Assembly: GCF_012516315.1 (NCBI RefSeq)
Contig: NZ_CP051185.1
Coordinates: 3,027,403-3,091,402 of the forward strand
Direction: 5' to 3'
Length of the DNA: 64,000 nt
Origin: Limnospira fusiformis SAG 85.79
GTDB lineage: Bacteria > Cyanobacteriota > Cyanobacteriia > Cyanobacteriales > Microcoleaceae
Under the pieces are notes generated by a model. That model did not search any database. It had not been told where the DNA came from and was given only the letters and a program-made list of their open reading frames with translations. The position numbers and the translations under genes are program-made. This document shows positions 1 to 7,759 of this stretch, one piece after another (the stretch's first letter is position 1; every line of letters begins with the position of its first letter).

Positions 1-106
1 TTTGCACAGAACCGTGAAACAACTGGCAAACACCGCCTCGTCGCCCCTCAGATTTATAGTGGAGGCAATTGCGACAAGTCGATGGAGTAGAATTTTTGAT
101 CGGCAT
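1..106 (-). CDS. Conserved cyanobacterial small Cys-containing protein (3' part outside window)
   Basis: This is the 5' end of a minus-strand gene that runs off the left edge of the window. It reads ATG at 104-106, then 35 codons with a CxxC pair (residues 11 and 14), an EGRRGG stretch and a further Cys. AGAGG lies about 8 bases upstream of the ATG and can serve as a ribosome binding site. From memory, short cyanobacterial proteins of unknown function share this Cys-x2-Cys...RRGG-x-Cys pattern, but no function is known to me. The closely spaced cysteines suggest metal binding, which is inference. The gene could not be followed further. Confidence 0.55.
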   Translation of the reverse strand, partial: MPIKNSTPSTCRNCLHYKSEGRRGGVCQLFHGSVQ

Positions 107-200
107 GACAAACCTCTGGAGCTCACTTGATTTATTGTTTATCAAAATCGCTCAAGAACCTGTTATCTAAACTACAGTTTGCCAAGAAATATCAATCAAT

Positions 201-815
201 CTATTCCACACCAATATATTTATGAAGCTGAACCGAAAGCCGATAACCTGGAAACTGTTTTAATTTTGCCAATACCAAAGGCAAAGTGCGGTCTATATCA
301 GTCCACTGCGGTTGTAAAAAAACCGGAATCGTAGAATTTTCCGCCAAACGGGATCGATAAAACTCCAACTCATCCCCCACATCAATCACCAACTTAATTT
401 CGGAAGCCCGTCGCCACATCTGTGATACCACCGGATAACGGGGGCTGATATGTTCCTTGGGACTCAGAGTAATCCAGCATAGATCAGAAACATCTTGCCA
501 AAACGCCCCCGATGTCTCAATAGAAACCTGCCTCCCAGTTTCTTCTAATACCCTCACCAAATCAGGTAACTGAGGATATATAAACGGTTCACCCCCAGAA
601 ATTACCACCCTGGGCGACACCAACTCCGCCAACAGTTCATCAAAGCTACGCATATTCCGGGGTAAACCTTTCCCGCCATCAGCATATCCGGTGTCACACC
701 AAGGGCAACCCACCGGACACCCCGCCAACCGAATAAAATCTACAGGAGTTCCCGCCCAATAACCCTCCCCTTGGATGGTTTGCTGAAAAGTCTCATGTAC
801 TGGAATTGTAATCAT
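201..815 (-). CDS. queE: 7-carboxy-7-deazaguanine synthase (radical SAM)
   Basis: QueE converts 6-carboxytetrahydropterin to 7-carboxy-7-deazaguanine, the ring-contraction step of queuosine/7-deazapurine synthesis in the cytosol. The 204-residue protein has the radical-SAM cluster motif CX3CX2C at C33, C37 and C40, the N-terminal [13 protein letters not shown] segment typical of the family, and a GGEP motif near residue 74 for SAM binding. Length fits the family. Its ATG overlaps the TGA stop of the upstream SUI1-type gene by four bases (ATGA), so the two are probably translationally coupled on one minus-strand transcript. No other queuosine gene is in the window. Confidence 0.9.
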   Translation of the reverse strand: MITIPVHETFQQTIQGEGYWAGTPVDFIRLAGCPVGCPWCDTGYADGGKGLPRNMRSFDELLAELVSPRVVISGGEPFIYPQLPDLVRVLEETGRQVSIETSGAFWQDVSDLCWITLSPKEHISPRYPVVSQMWRRASEIKLVIDVGDELEFYRSRLAENSTIPVFLQPQWTDIDRTLPLVLAKLKQFPGYRLSVQLHKYIGVE

Positions 816-1177
816 CCGCCGCTTTTTTTAGCTTTATATCCCAATTGAGTAAGTATTTGCAGCAACTTATCAGTATGATCACCCTGAATTTCCAGAGTTT
901 GGTCTTTCATGGTTCCTCCAGTGCCGCACTGATTTTTCAATTGTTTTAATAACTTACTCAGGGTCTGGTCATTGGTTTGAAAGCCGGAAATAATCGTGAC
1001 TGTTTTACCGCCCCGTCCCTTACGAGTTGCCTGCACTTTTAAGTTTTGCTGCTGGGGGGGTAAGTCCGGCACTCCTGGTTCCATAGCTTCGGAATTAGAA
1101 GAATTGCCAAACTCTGAGTAAGCGATCCGATTCTTATGAGACGATTTCCTATCAAAATTTCCCTTAGATGCGGCCAT
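812..1177 (-). CDS. SUI1/YciH-family translation initiation factor-like protein
   Basis: The 121-residue protein carries a SUI1 (eIF1-like) domain from about residue 45 to the end, with the [13 protein letters not shown] and [17 protein letters not shown] motifs of the YciH group. The first 45 residues are polar and probably disordered. YciH-type proteins are thought to act at the small ribosomal subunit during initiation; their role in cyanobacteria is unclear. It is the first gene of a two-gene minus-strand unit with queE and overlaps it by four bases. The family assignment is firm; the exact function is not. Confidence 0.85.
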   Translation of the reverse strand: MAASKGNFDRKSSHKNRIAYSEFGNSSNSEAMEPGVPDLPPQQQNLKVQATRKGRGGKTVTIISGFQTNDQTLSKLLKQLKNQCGTGGTMKDQTLEIQGDHTDKLLQILTQLGYKAKKSGG

Positions 1178-1326
1178 AACTAATCACTCATTGACATAAA
1201 GCGGGAAGTTACCCCTACTTCCATCTTCCGACTCAGCAGGGGGAACTATTTAACCTATAGCGGAAAACCGCCAAGAGTGGCAAGTTGATAGTTGTTAATC
1301 ATCAATTAATTTGACTGGGCGCTGTC

Positions 1327-1905
1327 TCAGGCAGTAACTTTAGAGTTGAGGGTGGGACTAGGAACTTCCTCAAAAATGGCTCCCTGTTCTTTTAACTCCT
1401 GGATACGAGCAGCATTTAACCCGGTAACCTGTTTAAATTTGACGTTTTGCAACAATGCCCCGGTTAGGTTAGCTTCCTTGAGGTTCGTACCCTGAAATTG
1501 GGCGTGACTCAGTGCTGCATCTACGAGTTCAGCCCGCATGAGGTTAGCTCGACTCAAATCGGCATAACTAAGGTTAGCATGGGTGAGAATGGCTCCGCTC
1601 AAATCGGCCCCACTCAAATCGGCCCCACTCAAATCGGCACCTGTTAGATCTGCCCGGGTCAGGTTGGCTCCGCTGAGGTCGGCTCCGCTGAGGTTGGCAC
1701 AATACAGGTTTGCTCCTATTAAGTTAGCATTGAATAGGCTAACACCAAGCAAATTGGCTCGAAATAGGTTCGCCCGAAATAGGTTCGCCCGAAATAGGTT
1801 CGCGCCACTCAGGTTAGCATTACTCAGGTCCGCCCGGAATAGGTCTGTATCCCGGAAATTGCGATCGCCTGCTGCATAAAGGTTGAGCAGTTCTTGTGAA
1901 TTCAT
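1327..1905 (-). CDS. Pentapeptide-repeat protein (192 aa)
   Basis: Most of the protein, about residues 17-150, is built of A(D/N)LXX pentapeptides, which fold into a right-handed quadrilateral beta-helix. The N-terminus (MNSQELLNLYAAGDRNF) resembles the cap that precedes many cyanobacterial pentapeptide domains. The C-terminal 40 residues are not repetitive. There is no signal peptide or membrane segment, so a cytosolic location is likely. Several near-identical DNA units such as cccactcaaatcggc repeat in tandem, showing recent expansion of the array. Function is unknown; members of the superfamily range from DNA-gyrase mimics to scaffold proteins. It is one of eight pentapeptide-containing proteins in the window. 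Confidence 0.85.
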   Translation of the reverse strand: MNSQELLNLYAAGDRNFRDTDLFRADLSNANLSGANLFRANLFRANLFRANLLGVSLFNANLIGANLYCANLSGADLSGANLTRADLTGADLSGADLSGADLSGAILTHANLSYADLSRANLMRAELVDAALSHAQFQGTNLKEANLTGALLQNVKFKQVTGLNAARIQELKEQGAIFEEVPSPTLNSKVTA

Positions 1906-2081
1906 GATAATTTCCTAATCTCCAATATGATTAACTGCAATTGTGCCTAAGTTCTTGTTCAATCGGGCAAAACTTTATTTTAATTTAAAAAACCACGGGT
2001 ATCAGTCAGCCCCACATCCTGCATATCCTTTCAAATTACAGTCGGCGACTGCACAATAGGGATGATGTAATTTAGGAATTA

Positions 2082-2110
2082 TTGACATTAATTGTGGGTT
2101 TGGATATAAT
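2082..2110 (+). promoter_or_regulatory. Consensus sigma-70 promoter for the 760-aa pentapeptide gene
   Basis: A perfect TTGACA (2082-2087) and a perfect TATAAT (2105-2110) are separated by exactly 17 bases. It points toward the plus-strand gene at 2223 and would give a leader of about 105 nt. It is the only clear signal in the 317-base gap 1906-2222, which otherwise is AT-rich with no open frame I can support. Confidence 0.75.
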
Positions 2111-2222
2111 TGGCACTATATTATACCCTATTATCCCCTCGGCTGAAAAAGTGCGATCGCTAACTGGCTAAGTAATTCAACAGACTTGCTCTAGTTTCTT
2201 GTCATTCCGAAAATACAATCTT

Positions 2223-4505
2223 ATGAGCAACACTTATAATTCCGGTACTGACCTGGTAGACTCCTCTGGTAATCTGGATTCTGCTCAAGATAGTAGAGAC
2301 TTACCAGATATCATCTTTGATTTTTTTATTAAAATTGTAAAAAAATATGACTCCGAGACAGTCTTAGAAGAATTTATCGGATTATTTTGGTATCTGAACT
2401 GTAGCGATGAACAGGCTAATCATGCTTTGAGAACTCAACTGAAGCAGCCATCATCAACAGCCGCCATTCATCCGATACTGAAAAGAAGTTGTTATATTTT
2501 AGCCAATAACTGGTATATTAGTCGCAATTATAAAGCCGTTGAGTTACTGCTAGAACAGCTAGAAAATACCGAAAGTGATGAAGATGACATTCTCGATCCT
2601 GAATTAGGAAAACTCAGAACTCAGGTTAAATATTTTCTGCAAAGTGCTGATATTCAAGATATTCGTCATTGTGTATTACAGCATTCTCAGGGCTGGAGTA
2701 GTCGTTATAAGAGTTATTTATTAGTTAACCAATATATTGACCCAAATAACTCTCAGGAACAGCAAGAGGTAGCGCGAAATATATCTAAACAACTCCGAGA
2801 ACAGTATAAATTTGACCTGGCGATGTATCTGGCTCACTCATCACCAAAAACTCAACTCCAAAATGAAACCAACATGAAAAACCCTACTCAGCTAGGAGAT
2901 CAAGTTTTAGATATACTTAAAAAAACCATTTCCACCCAGCGCGTTTACAGCTATACCCATCAAGCTGAATTGTTTTTAAAAAAAACTAATAAGGTTACTT
3001 ATAGAGATTTTAAAAATGCCTTACCTGAATACTTAATGATTCAGAGCGGGGAAAAATCTACTACCCGTATTTTGCGGGACAAAATTTCCGCCCAACTGAA
3101 AGATTTGTATAATTTCCATGATTACAGAATTATCAATGACGATTTAAAAATTCGGACCTGTCATAGTCTCATCGACTTTTTGACGATAGAGGATGGAGAG
3201 AACCCCTCTTTTATTTTTACATTTATGATTAATCATGGTAGTATTTTTACCTTGGCTATTCTGATGCTAAAAGTTATTTTACTAGACCACTCGTCTAAAG
3301 TACACTTAGAGTTAAAAGTGGCTCAACTGATTCAATTTTATCAAAAATATGAAGAAGAACGATGTCGTCAGTTTATATTGTTTTTGGAAATTTTCAATCT
3401 GGTATTGACAATTTTTACGGAAAACGTCCAATATCACCTGGTGAAGATGGATCAAGATGATGTATCAGGACCTCTGACTGATAACTTGGATGCTTACCGG
3501 GTTTTCTCTCAATGTAAAGGACTTGATTTGCGTCAAGCTAATCTGAATAATCTTAACTTAAAAAGTCTGGATCTCAAGGGAGCAGACTTTAGAGGTGTGA
3601 ATATGATTCAAATGGATTTGAGTGAGCTTGATCTACGGTTGGCAAATTTAGAGGGTGCTAATCTCCAACAGGCTAATCTTAATGGAACTCAGTTATTTAT
3701 TGTTAATTTAAAACAGAGTAATTTGCTAGAAGCGAGTCTGCTAGATGCTAATTTAGCCCGGGCGGATTTGCAGCAGGCTAATTTAAATCGTGCTGATTTA
3801 ACAGGGGCTAATCTTCATCGGGCTAATTTAACAGCAGTTGATTTGACTGAGGCTAAGTTATGCTCAACTAATTTAGAAAATGCCGATTTACAAGGGGCAA
3901 ATTTGGAGTTTGCTAACCTCAATGGTGCTTGTTTAAGTCAAGCTAATTTACAGGGGGTTAATTTACGCGGCGCTCAACTGCGATCGGCTAATTTGCGAGG
4001 TGTGGATTTAAGGGGGGCTTGCTTGCGAGAGGCGGCGCTGACGGAAGCTGATTTAACGGGGGCTAATCTCCAGGGTGCCAATTTGCAGGGGGCGCAACTA
4101 GACAGGGTTAATTTGACGGGAGCGATGCTGGAGCAAGCTAATCTTTCCTATGTTAAACTTAATCAGGCTAGTTTAGAGCGATCGCATTTAGTTGGTGCTA
4201 AGTTGGTTTATGCTCAACTGCGCTATAGTATTTTAAGCCACGCTAATCTAATGGGTGCTAATCTCAGCTATGCTGATTTAACCCGTGCTAATTTAGCTGG
4301 TAGCAATCTTAGCCATACCCATCTATTTCGGGCGGCTATTCGTCACGCTGACCTCGCACAAGCAGACCTCTCCAATGCTAATTTATTGGGTGCAAATTTA
4401 TTTGGTAGTAATCTGACTGAAGCCCATATAACAGGTGCCAAATTTGGGAACAATTGTGGACTGTCTGACGAAACCAGAAAGTGGATAGGTTCACGGTTGG
4501 ATTAG
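2223..4505 (+). CDS. Large pentapeptide-repeat protein with unique N-terminal domain
   Basis: The frame is open from a TTG at 2199, but the ATG at 2223 (MSNTYNSG...) is the more likely start, giving 760 residues. Residues 1 to about 420 are non-repetitive, rich in helix-forming and charged residues, and contain one hydrophobic stretch near residue 340 (FTFMINHGSIFTLAILMLKV) that could be buried or membrane-associated. From about residue 435 to the end there are some 60 pentapeptides of the A(D/N)LXX type, forming a long beta-helix. I do not recognise the N-terminal domain. The layout of a unique domain plus a long solenoid suggests a scaffold or recognition protein. A consensus promoter lies upstream, and the 3' end overlaps the convergent next gene by four bases. 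Confidence 0.8.
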   Translation: MSNTYNSGTDLVDSSGNLDSAQDSRDLPDIIFDFFIKIVKKYDSETVLEEFIGLFWYLNCSDEQANHALRTQLKQPSSTAAIHPILKRSCYILANNWYISRNYKAVELLLEQLENTESDEDDILDPELGKLRTQVKYFLQSADIQDIRHCVLQHSQGWSSRYKSYLLVNQYIDPNNSQEQQEVARNISKQLREQYKFDLAMYLAHSSPKTQLQNETNMKNPTQLGDQVLDILKKTISTQRVYSYTHQAELFLKKTNKVTYRDFKNALPEYLMIQSGEKSTTRILRDKISAQLKDLYNFHDYRIINDDLKIRTCHSLIDFLTIEDGENPSFIFTFMINHGSIFTLAILMLKVILLDHSSKVHLELKVAQLIQFYQKYEEERCRQFILFLEIFNLVLTIFTENVQYHLVKMDQDDVSGPLTDNLDAYRVFSQCKGLDLRQANLNNLNLKSLDLKGADFRGVNMIQMDLSELDLRLANLEGANLQQANLNGTQLFIVNLKQSNLLEASLLDANLARADLQQANLNRADLTGANLHRANLTAVDLTEAKLCSTNLENADLQGANLEFANLNGACLSQANLQGVNLRGAQLRSANLRGVDLRGACLREAALTEADLTGANLQGANLQGAQLDRVNLTGAMLEQANLSYVKLNQASLERSHLVGAKLVYAQLRYSILSHANLMGANLSYADLTRANLAGSNLSHTHLFRAAIRHADLAQADLSNANLLGANLFGSNLTEAHITGAKFGNNCGLSDETRKWIGSRLD

Positions 4506-5047
4506 TCAGTAAATACTCGAAAATCCTGAATACGCCACCCTTTAGATTCTAGGTGAATTTGGCAGTTCATGGGAGAGACCTGGAAATCACAGATGTAATA
4601 TCCCACTAAATTACCATTATCGTTACACACCCGCAAATTATATCCATAGTGGCGGGTAAATTCGGCAAAATGATGGATAAATATAAACTGTTCGAGATAG
4701 CGTTTCTGGTTCCATTGGAAACGGTTAACCACTAAAGTGATAAACCTGTCCAGATATACATTTGGTAGAATCGGGGTAGAATCCTCTCCTATAAACCACT
4801 GATTGAGCGTTTCGCCGCCGTAGCGTTTTTCAGCTAACCAAAGGCTGGGAATACTTAGTTCTGTTTGAGATAGGGGTGGTGGCGGTAAGATAGCGCGTTG
4901 AGGAAAGCAGGGTTTGGCGGTTTTATTAAATTCCCAATTGGGTAAAGTTTGCGATCGCCCTATTTCACTCCATCCCGTAATGGTCAATAAACAGAACACG
5001 AAAAAATATACCCTGGTTATCCAGGGATATTGCTGATTTAAAGCCAT
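4502..5047 (-). CDS. Secreted hypothetical protein (181 aa)
   Basis: The N-terminus has a typical signal peptide: a basic/polar start, a hydrophobic core VYFFVFCLLTITGW and a likely cleavage region before SQTLPNW, so the protein should be exported to the periplasm. The mature part of about 150 residues has no motif I recognise. It contains four scattered cysteines (residues 47, 141, 153 and 160), which could form disulfides outside the cytosol. It converges with the upstream pentapeptide gene, and the stop codons overlap. The gene at 5116-5724 lies upstream on the same strand, 68 bases away. Real gene likely; function unknown. Confidence 0.65.
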   Translation of the reverse strand: MALNQQYPWITRVYFFVFCLLTITGWSEIGRSQTLPNWEFNKTAKPCFPQRAILPPPPLSQTELSIPSLWLAEKRYGGETLNQWFIGEDSTPILPNVYLDRFITLVVNRFQWNQKRYLEQFIFIHHFAEFTRHYGYNLRVCNDNGNLVGYYICDFQVSPMNCQIHLESKGWRIQDFRVFTD

Positions 5048-5115
5048 GATTATCTAACGTCCAGTGAACCCTGAAAAATCAGGCTATATCCAGGCTTACC
5101 TTGCTTAATCCACCT

Positions 5116-5724
5116 TTACCGGAGAAAGCTACTAACTAACCACAAAACTATCAGCGTGACTAAGGTAATGAACCGTTCAACTGATAGGGTAGCTCCCGCC
5201 ATGGGGCTAAGTAAACTTCCCAAGATTAATCCCAGAATTAATCCCCCCACGGTCAGCAGAACCGAACGACCAAATTTGTTCTCTTTGCGGTTGAGAAAAT
5301 ACAGAGAGGTAGCCACCCCCAAGGCGAGGGGAAGTTGTAGCAGGGAGATCTCAATAGCTGGATATAGGCTCACAACTCCCAAACCCAGGTAAATGAATGA
5401 CGGCCACATCAACTCCGCACGAGAAGGCGTATCGAACATTCCAGTCAACCAGGAGGCTTTAGGAGTGGTCTGGGGTTGAACTTCCTTCGCAGGCGGCCCC
5501 GCGATGCGTTCAGGAAAGCGAATCCGCTCAGGTACTTTGATTTTACCCTCTTGGCGCATTCTGAGGCGATCCATAAGGATGGCATCATAAGCGGCCTCAA
5601 TAGATTCTATCACCTGGCGCTCACCGGTGTGCTGTTCTCTCAGGCGATCGCGGGCATCCTGAATTTCATCAAAGGATGCGTCAATCGTAACCCCAAGGTG
5701 TTCATAAGGACTTTGCTGGCTCAT
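5116..5724 (-). CDS. CPP1-like protein (J-like domain plus membrane helices)
   Basis: Residues 1-70 form a J-like domain (SPYEHLGVTIDASFDEIQ...) without the HPD motif of true J-proteins. A basic, proline-rich linker follows, then about four hydrophobic helices between residue 100 and the end. This is the layout of the CPP1 family (chaperone-like protein of protochlorophyllide oxidoreductase), found in cyanobacteria and chloroplasts. In plants CPP1 stabilises protochlorophyllide oxidoreductase at the thylakoid; the cyanobacterial role is assumed to be similar. The length (202 residues) fits the family. Good confidence in family, moderate in function. Confidence 0.8.
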   Translation of the reverse strand: MSQQSPYEHLGVTIDASFDEIQDARDRLREQHTGERQVIESIEAAYDAILMDRLRMRQEGKIKVPERIRFPERIAGPPAKEVQPQTTPKASWLTGMFDTPSRAELMWPSFIYLGLGVVSLYPAIEISLLQLPLALGVATSLYFLNRKENKFGRSVLLTVGGLILGLILGSLLSPMAGATLSVERFITLVTLIVLWLVSSFLR

Positions 5725-5754
5725 CGCATTTAATTTAACTGGAGTCTAATCAAT

Positions 5755-5900
5755 TGACATTGGACCCGCCGTCAAACGGACGGGGATTCCCAAACCTGAC
5801 GATTTAGGCTTACTGTTTCATCGCACTCACCTCTACCCTCAAGGAGTTTCTGGTCTTCTAGTCCTGACCCAGACCATCCCCGCCAGCCCTGCGGTTGTGA
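5755..5900 (-). pseudogene. Probable TnpB 3' relic with transposon right end
   Basis: On the minus strand this gap reads through a short open stretch ending ...VWESPSV-stop (stop at 5772-5774), similar to C-termini of cyanobacterial TnpB proteins. It is followed by a G/C-rich hairpin (CCGTCAAACGG on the plus strand, about 5769-5779) like those at IS200/IS605 right ends. No TnpB catalytic region remains. I recognise the pattern from memory only. The rest of the 5725-6007 gap holds a short GATGA-type repeat near 5920-5942 and nothing else I can name. Confidence 0.3.
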
Positions 5901-6007
5901 TGAGTCGATCAAAACTCATAGAGATGAGATGATGAGATGATGGGTTGATTTTAGCACAATCTTCTATGGAATTGTGTGGCTGGGGTGGTTTGGCAGATGC
6001 AACAAGA

Positions 6008-6805
6008 TTAGGAAAAACTAACTATTCCAGACCATTGAACCAATTTCAGCCGATCGCGCCGCGAGGAAAATAATAGCTCAGGCTGGCTGTAGGTACACTC
6101 AGAACAGATAGCTATTTGCTCAGGGTCTAAACCAACGGCTTCGAGTTGCAAAGCGTTAAAACGGCGAATATCGACCCGTAGGCGATCGGGTTCCGGGTCA
6201 GACAATAGGGGGGGGTCTGGTAGGTGGAATAAGGGTTCTAAAATTTCGGAGATACTGCTGGCTGTATCAATCATTTGTAGGGTAGCGCCTAGTTTGACTG
6301 CTACATCCTGTGAGACTTGATAGCATTCCCCGGAAATAGCTGGACCCATGGCGACTCGTAAATTAGCAATCTGGCTGCCTTGCTGTTGAAATTGAGCGAT
6401 CGCCAATGGTAGAATTCTGGTAGATGTACCGCGCCACCCGGCATGAATGGCAGCTACTCGCCCGGTTACCACATCACCTATAAGCACAGGAACACAGTCA
6501 GCACTGGCTACCCAGACGGATTCTAAGCCTTTATTGGTTATTAAGCCATCAGCTTCCGACCAGGATATTTCCTCGCTATTGGTTTCAGTTTTTGGTATAG
6601 GGGAAACCTGAGTGGTTTTGAAAACCTGGTTACCATGAACCTGTTTGAGACGGTAGACCTGGGCGGATGGTTCCAGAACCTGCACTAAATCAACAGGAGA
6701 ACGGGGGCTAAATCGTCGCGAAAAAAAACCATGTGGCCAGTCTTTTAAGATACTACAGGTTAAATAGGGCAGTTGTTGCCACTGATACCAAGTCCAGATG
6801 TGCAT
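6008..6805 (-). CDS. pgeF: Peptidoglycan editing factor PgeF (YfiH family)
   Basis: The 265-residue protein belongs to the DUF152/YfiH copper-oxidase-like (laccase-domain) family. PgeF in Escherichia coli removes mis-incorporated L-serine from UDP-MurNAc in the cytosol and so proofreads peptidoglycan precursors. Seen in the sequence: HGNQV near residue 80, SADCVPVLIGD with the conserved Cys, and AAIHAGWRGT with the conserved His, which together form the zinc/active site of the family. CSECTYS near the C-terminus is also typical. Older annotations call it polyphenol oxidase. It is divergent from birA, with 86 bases between the starts. Confidence 0.85.
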   Translation of the reverse strand: MHIWTWYQWQQLPYLTCSILKDWPHGFFSRRFSPRSPVDLVQVLEPSAQVYRLKQVHGNQVFKTTQVSPIPKTETNSEEISWSEADGLITNKGLESVWVASADCVPVLIGDVVTGRVAAIHAGWRGTSTRILPLAIAQFQQQGSQIANLRVAMGPAISGECYQVSQDVAVKLGATLQMIDTASSISEILEPLFHLPDPPLLSDPEPDRLRVDIRRFNALQLEAVGLDPEQIAICSECTYSQPELLFSSRRDRLKLVQWSGIVSFS

Positions 6806-6891
6806 TGTGTCAGTGAAAAGAGATTTCAGGGAACAGCTTAACCGGGAAAGCGCGACAATTATTGATTTAACTTACCGGGATATTTGATTAA

Positions 6892-7614
6892 ATGGATTGC
6901 GATCGCATACTGGGTGCTTTACAGGCTTTACAAGAAAACGCCGTGGCTGTTGGCTCGCCGACGGTCTCCTACCTTGACCTTGATGCTTCTCCGTCTATCC
7001 TCATATTCGATCAGCTTGGTTCCACTAATGAAACCCTGTGGGAGTTGTTGAACACTGGTAAAGCCGCTCATAGAACCACAGTGATCGCTCTCCAACAAAC
7101 AGCGGGACGGGGACAATGGGGGCGTGAGTGGCAGTCAGAATTGGGGGGATTGTACTTGTCTTATGCCCTCGCCCTCCATCAGACTATCACAGATGCTGCT
7201 ACCCCACAGCATAACTATATAGCCTGGTTAACCCAATGTAGTGCTTGGGGTATTGCTACAGTTTTACGCTCGCGCGGTATTCCCGTATGGCTGAAATGGC
7301 CTAATGATCTGCTCCTGACAAAACGCAAATTGGGTGGTATCCTAACAGAAACTAAAGTCCACAAGGGAAAAATCAGCCAAGCCGTGATTGGAGTCGGTCT
7401 GAATTGGAGTAACTCTGTACCCCCCACTGGCATTAATCTGCAAGAATTTTTCAATGCACATCCCACTACGCCTGGGGTAAACTCACGAGAAATGTTGGCA
7501 GCTATTGTGATCTGGGGTATCGAGTTAGGGTTAATGCACTATGCACAGAGGGGAAGTAAGGGTCTGATGTCATCCTATATGCAACTGCTTCTTCTGAACT
7601 CATCGGACTCTTAA
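6892..7614 (+). CDS. birA: Biotin--[acetyl-CoA-carboxylase] ligase, apparently without C-terminal domain
   Basis: This enzyme activates biotin with ATP and attaches it to the biotin carboxyl carrier protein of acetyl-CoA carboxylase. The 240-residue protein has the STNE start of the catalytic domain (about residue 43), the biotinyl-AMP loop TAGRGQWGREW near residue 77, and the WLKWPNDLL and KLGGILTE motifs. There is no N-terminal helix-turn-helix, so it is not a repressor (class I). The small C-terminal SH3-like domain expected after the SYMQLL helix is not seen: the protein ends with NSSDS about 10 residues later, next to a dispersed-repeat-like sequence. Either this lineage has a short form or the 3' end was lost. 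Confidence 0.85.
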   Translation: MDCDRILGALQALQENAVAVGSPTVSYLDLDASPSILIFDQLGSTNETLWELLNTGKAAHRTTVIALQQTAGRGQWGREWQSELGGLYLSYALALHQTITDAATPQHNYIAWLTQCSAWGIATVLRSRGIPVWLKWPNDLLLTKRKLGGILTETKVHKGKISQAVIGVGLNWSNSVPPTGINLQEFFNAHPTTPGVNSREMLAAIVIWGIELGLMHYAQRGSKGLMSSYMQLLLLNSSDS

Positions 7615-7650
7615 CCCTTTCGCGGAGCGACTACGCAGTAGCATCCCCCT
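7615..7650. repeat. Small dispersed-repeat-like sequence
   Basis: The sequence CTTTCGCGGAGCGACTACG and the following GCAGTAGCATCCCCC resemble the small dispersed repeats that are common between genes in filamentous cyanobacteria. It begins directly after the birA stop codon. Only one copy is seen in this window, so the assignment rests on recognition of the pattern. Confidence 0.4.
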
Positions 7651-7759
7651 GGGAAATTATTTCCCCATTGTACGTCAGGCTCTGTAGAATGAAACTCGGT
7701 TAAAGCCTAAACAACTCAATTCTACAATTGCCCAATTTATCATCTGGTTGTGTGAGGAA

